Below, piece after piece: positions 5,255 to 5,640 of a DNA stretch of 5,640 nucleotides. Source of the stretch: an uncultured Actinomycetes bacterium. GTDB lineage: Bacteria > Actinomycetota > Acidimicrobiia > IMCC26256 > PALSA-555. The translations under genes were made by a program, and so were the position numbers. The stretch is from NCBI GenBank assembly GCA_937927875.1, contig CALEYV010000090.1, positions 1 to 5,640 of the forward strand, read 5' to 3'. The notes beneath the pieces are model-generated. The model did not search any database. It saw nothing but the letters and a program-made list of their open reading frames with translations, and was not told the DNA's origin. Each line of letters opens with the position of its first letter. The stretch's first letter is position 1.

Positions 5255-5640
5255 ATGGCCCCGCGGGTCCGGAAGCAGAACGCGGAACAGCAGGACGCGG
5301 TCGGCGCCTATCTCGAGGCGATCGGCCGCCACGATCTCCTGACGAAGGACGACGAGGCGCGCCTCGGCAAGCTCGTCATGGACGGCCTCGCCGCGCTCGA
5401 CCGCATCGACTCGGGCGCCCGCCTCACCCCGACCCAGCGCCGCCGCCTCAACGACGAGGTCGGCGCCGGGCAGCGGGCCCGGGACGAGTTCGTCGTCGCC
5501 AACCTCCGGCTCGTGGTCTCGATCGCCCGCCGGTACCAGAGCACCGGCCTGCCCCTCGGCGACCTCATCCAGCTCGGGAACCTCGGCCTCATGCACGCGG
5601 TCGAGAAGTTCGACTTCCGCAAGGGCTTCAAGTTCTCCAC
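5255..5640 (+). CDS. Sigma-70 family RNA polymerase sigma factor (3' truncated by window)
   Basis: The first 128 codons are present and the gene runs off the window. It reads like a group 1/2 (RpoD/SigA-like) sigma factor that directs RNA polymerase to promoters. Region 1.2 is recognisable in AVGAYLEAIGRHDLLTKDDE (about 15-34). Region 2.1-2.2 is in FVVANLRLVVSIARRYQ (about 79-95) and LPLGDLIQLGNLGLMHAVEK (about 99-118), followed by FDFRKGFKFST, which leads into region 2.3. The region 1.1 extension of housekeeping SigA is missing: only about 14 residues precede region 1.2. The link between 1.2 and 2.1 is short, with an Arg/Ala-rich stretch (about 48-75). This points to an alternative, non-housekeeping group 2 or SigB-like factor. 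The ATG start is set by GGAGG six bases upstream. Leucine codons are 15 CTC to 2 CTG. Confidence 0.92.
   Translation, partial: MAPRVRKQNAEQQDAVGAYLEAIGRHDLLTKDDEARLGKLVMDGLAALDRIDSGARLTPTQRRRLNDEVGAGQRARDEFVVANLRLVVSIARRYQSTGLPLGDLIQLGNLGLMHAVEKFDFRKGFKFS

Noticed and set aside
4185..5255. 356-codon plus-strand frame overlapping the methyltransferase
   Set aside because: Gly/Arg/Pro/Ala-rich wrong-frame reading; the DPPY and GVGSTG motifs lie in the other frame.

Overview
This is a compact, very GC-rich bacterial chromosome segment. Genes are packed with almost no spacing, third codon positions are nearly all G or C, and GTG start codons dominate (six of the eight genes I call). Two genes appear to start at or next to the transcription start, as leaderless messages do. 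This suggests a high-GC actinobacterium. Acidimicrobiia-type lineages would fit, but that is an inference from style, not from a marker gene.

Layout, left to right. (1) Positions 1-222 hold a small gene of unknown function. Its start region is a TTGACA-N17-CATACT promoter embedded in three tandem 19-bp imperfect repeats, each built as TAC-N6-GTA. The gene ends in a perfect 8-bp hairpin. (2) 279-1984 is a two-gene ABC-2 type exporter: an ATPase, then a six-helix permease overlapping it by 4 bp (GTGA). (3) 2036-2764 encodes a membrane protein resembling DUF4234 proteins, with a TM-plus-polar-tail motif that seems to occur three times. It is preceded by a GC hairpin and a TAGGGT element that places the transcription start on its GTG. 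(4) On the minus strand, 4342-2766, lies the exonuclease VII operon xseA-xseB, again coupled by a GTGA overlap. It converges on the DUF4234-like gene, leaving one base between the two stop codons. (5) A 98-bp divergent spacer separates xseA from a solitary beta-order DNA methyltransferase (4441-5178), whose leucine codon choice differs from that of the next gene. (6) From 5255 to the window edge runs the start of a primary-like sigma-70 factor (regions 1.2 and 2), cut off by the end of the window.

The clearest functional units are the exporter pair and exonuclease VII. The least explained structure is the repeat/operator array at the left edge with its small gene. It looks like an autoregulated or repressor-controlled leaderless promoter, possibly connected to the exporter just downstream. 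No RNA genes, CRISPR arrays, insertion sequences or attachment sites were recognised.
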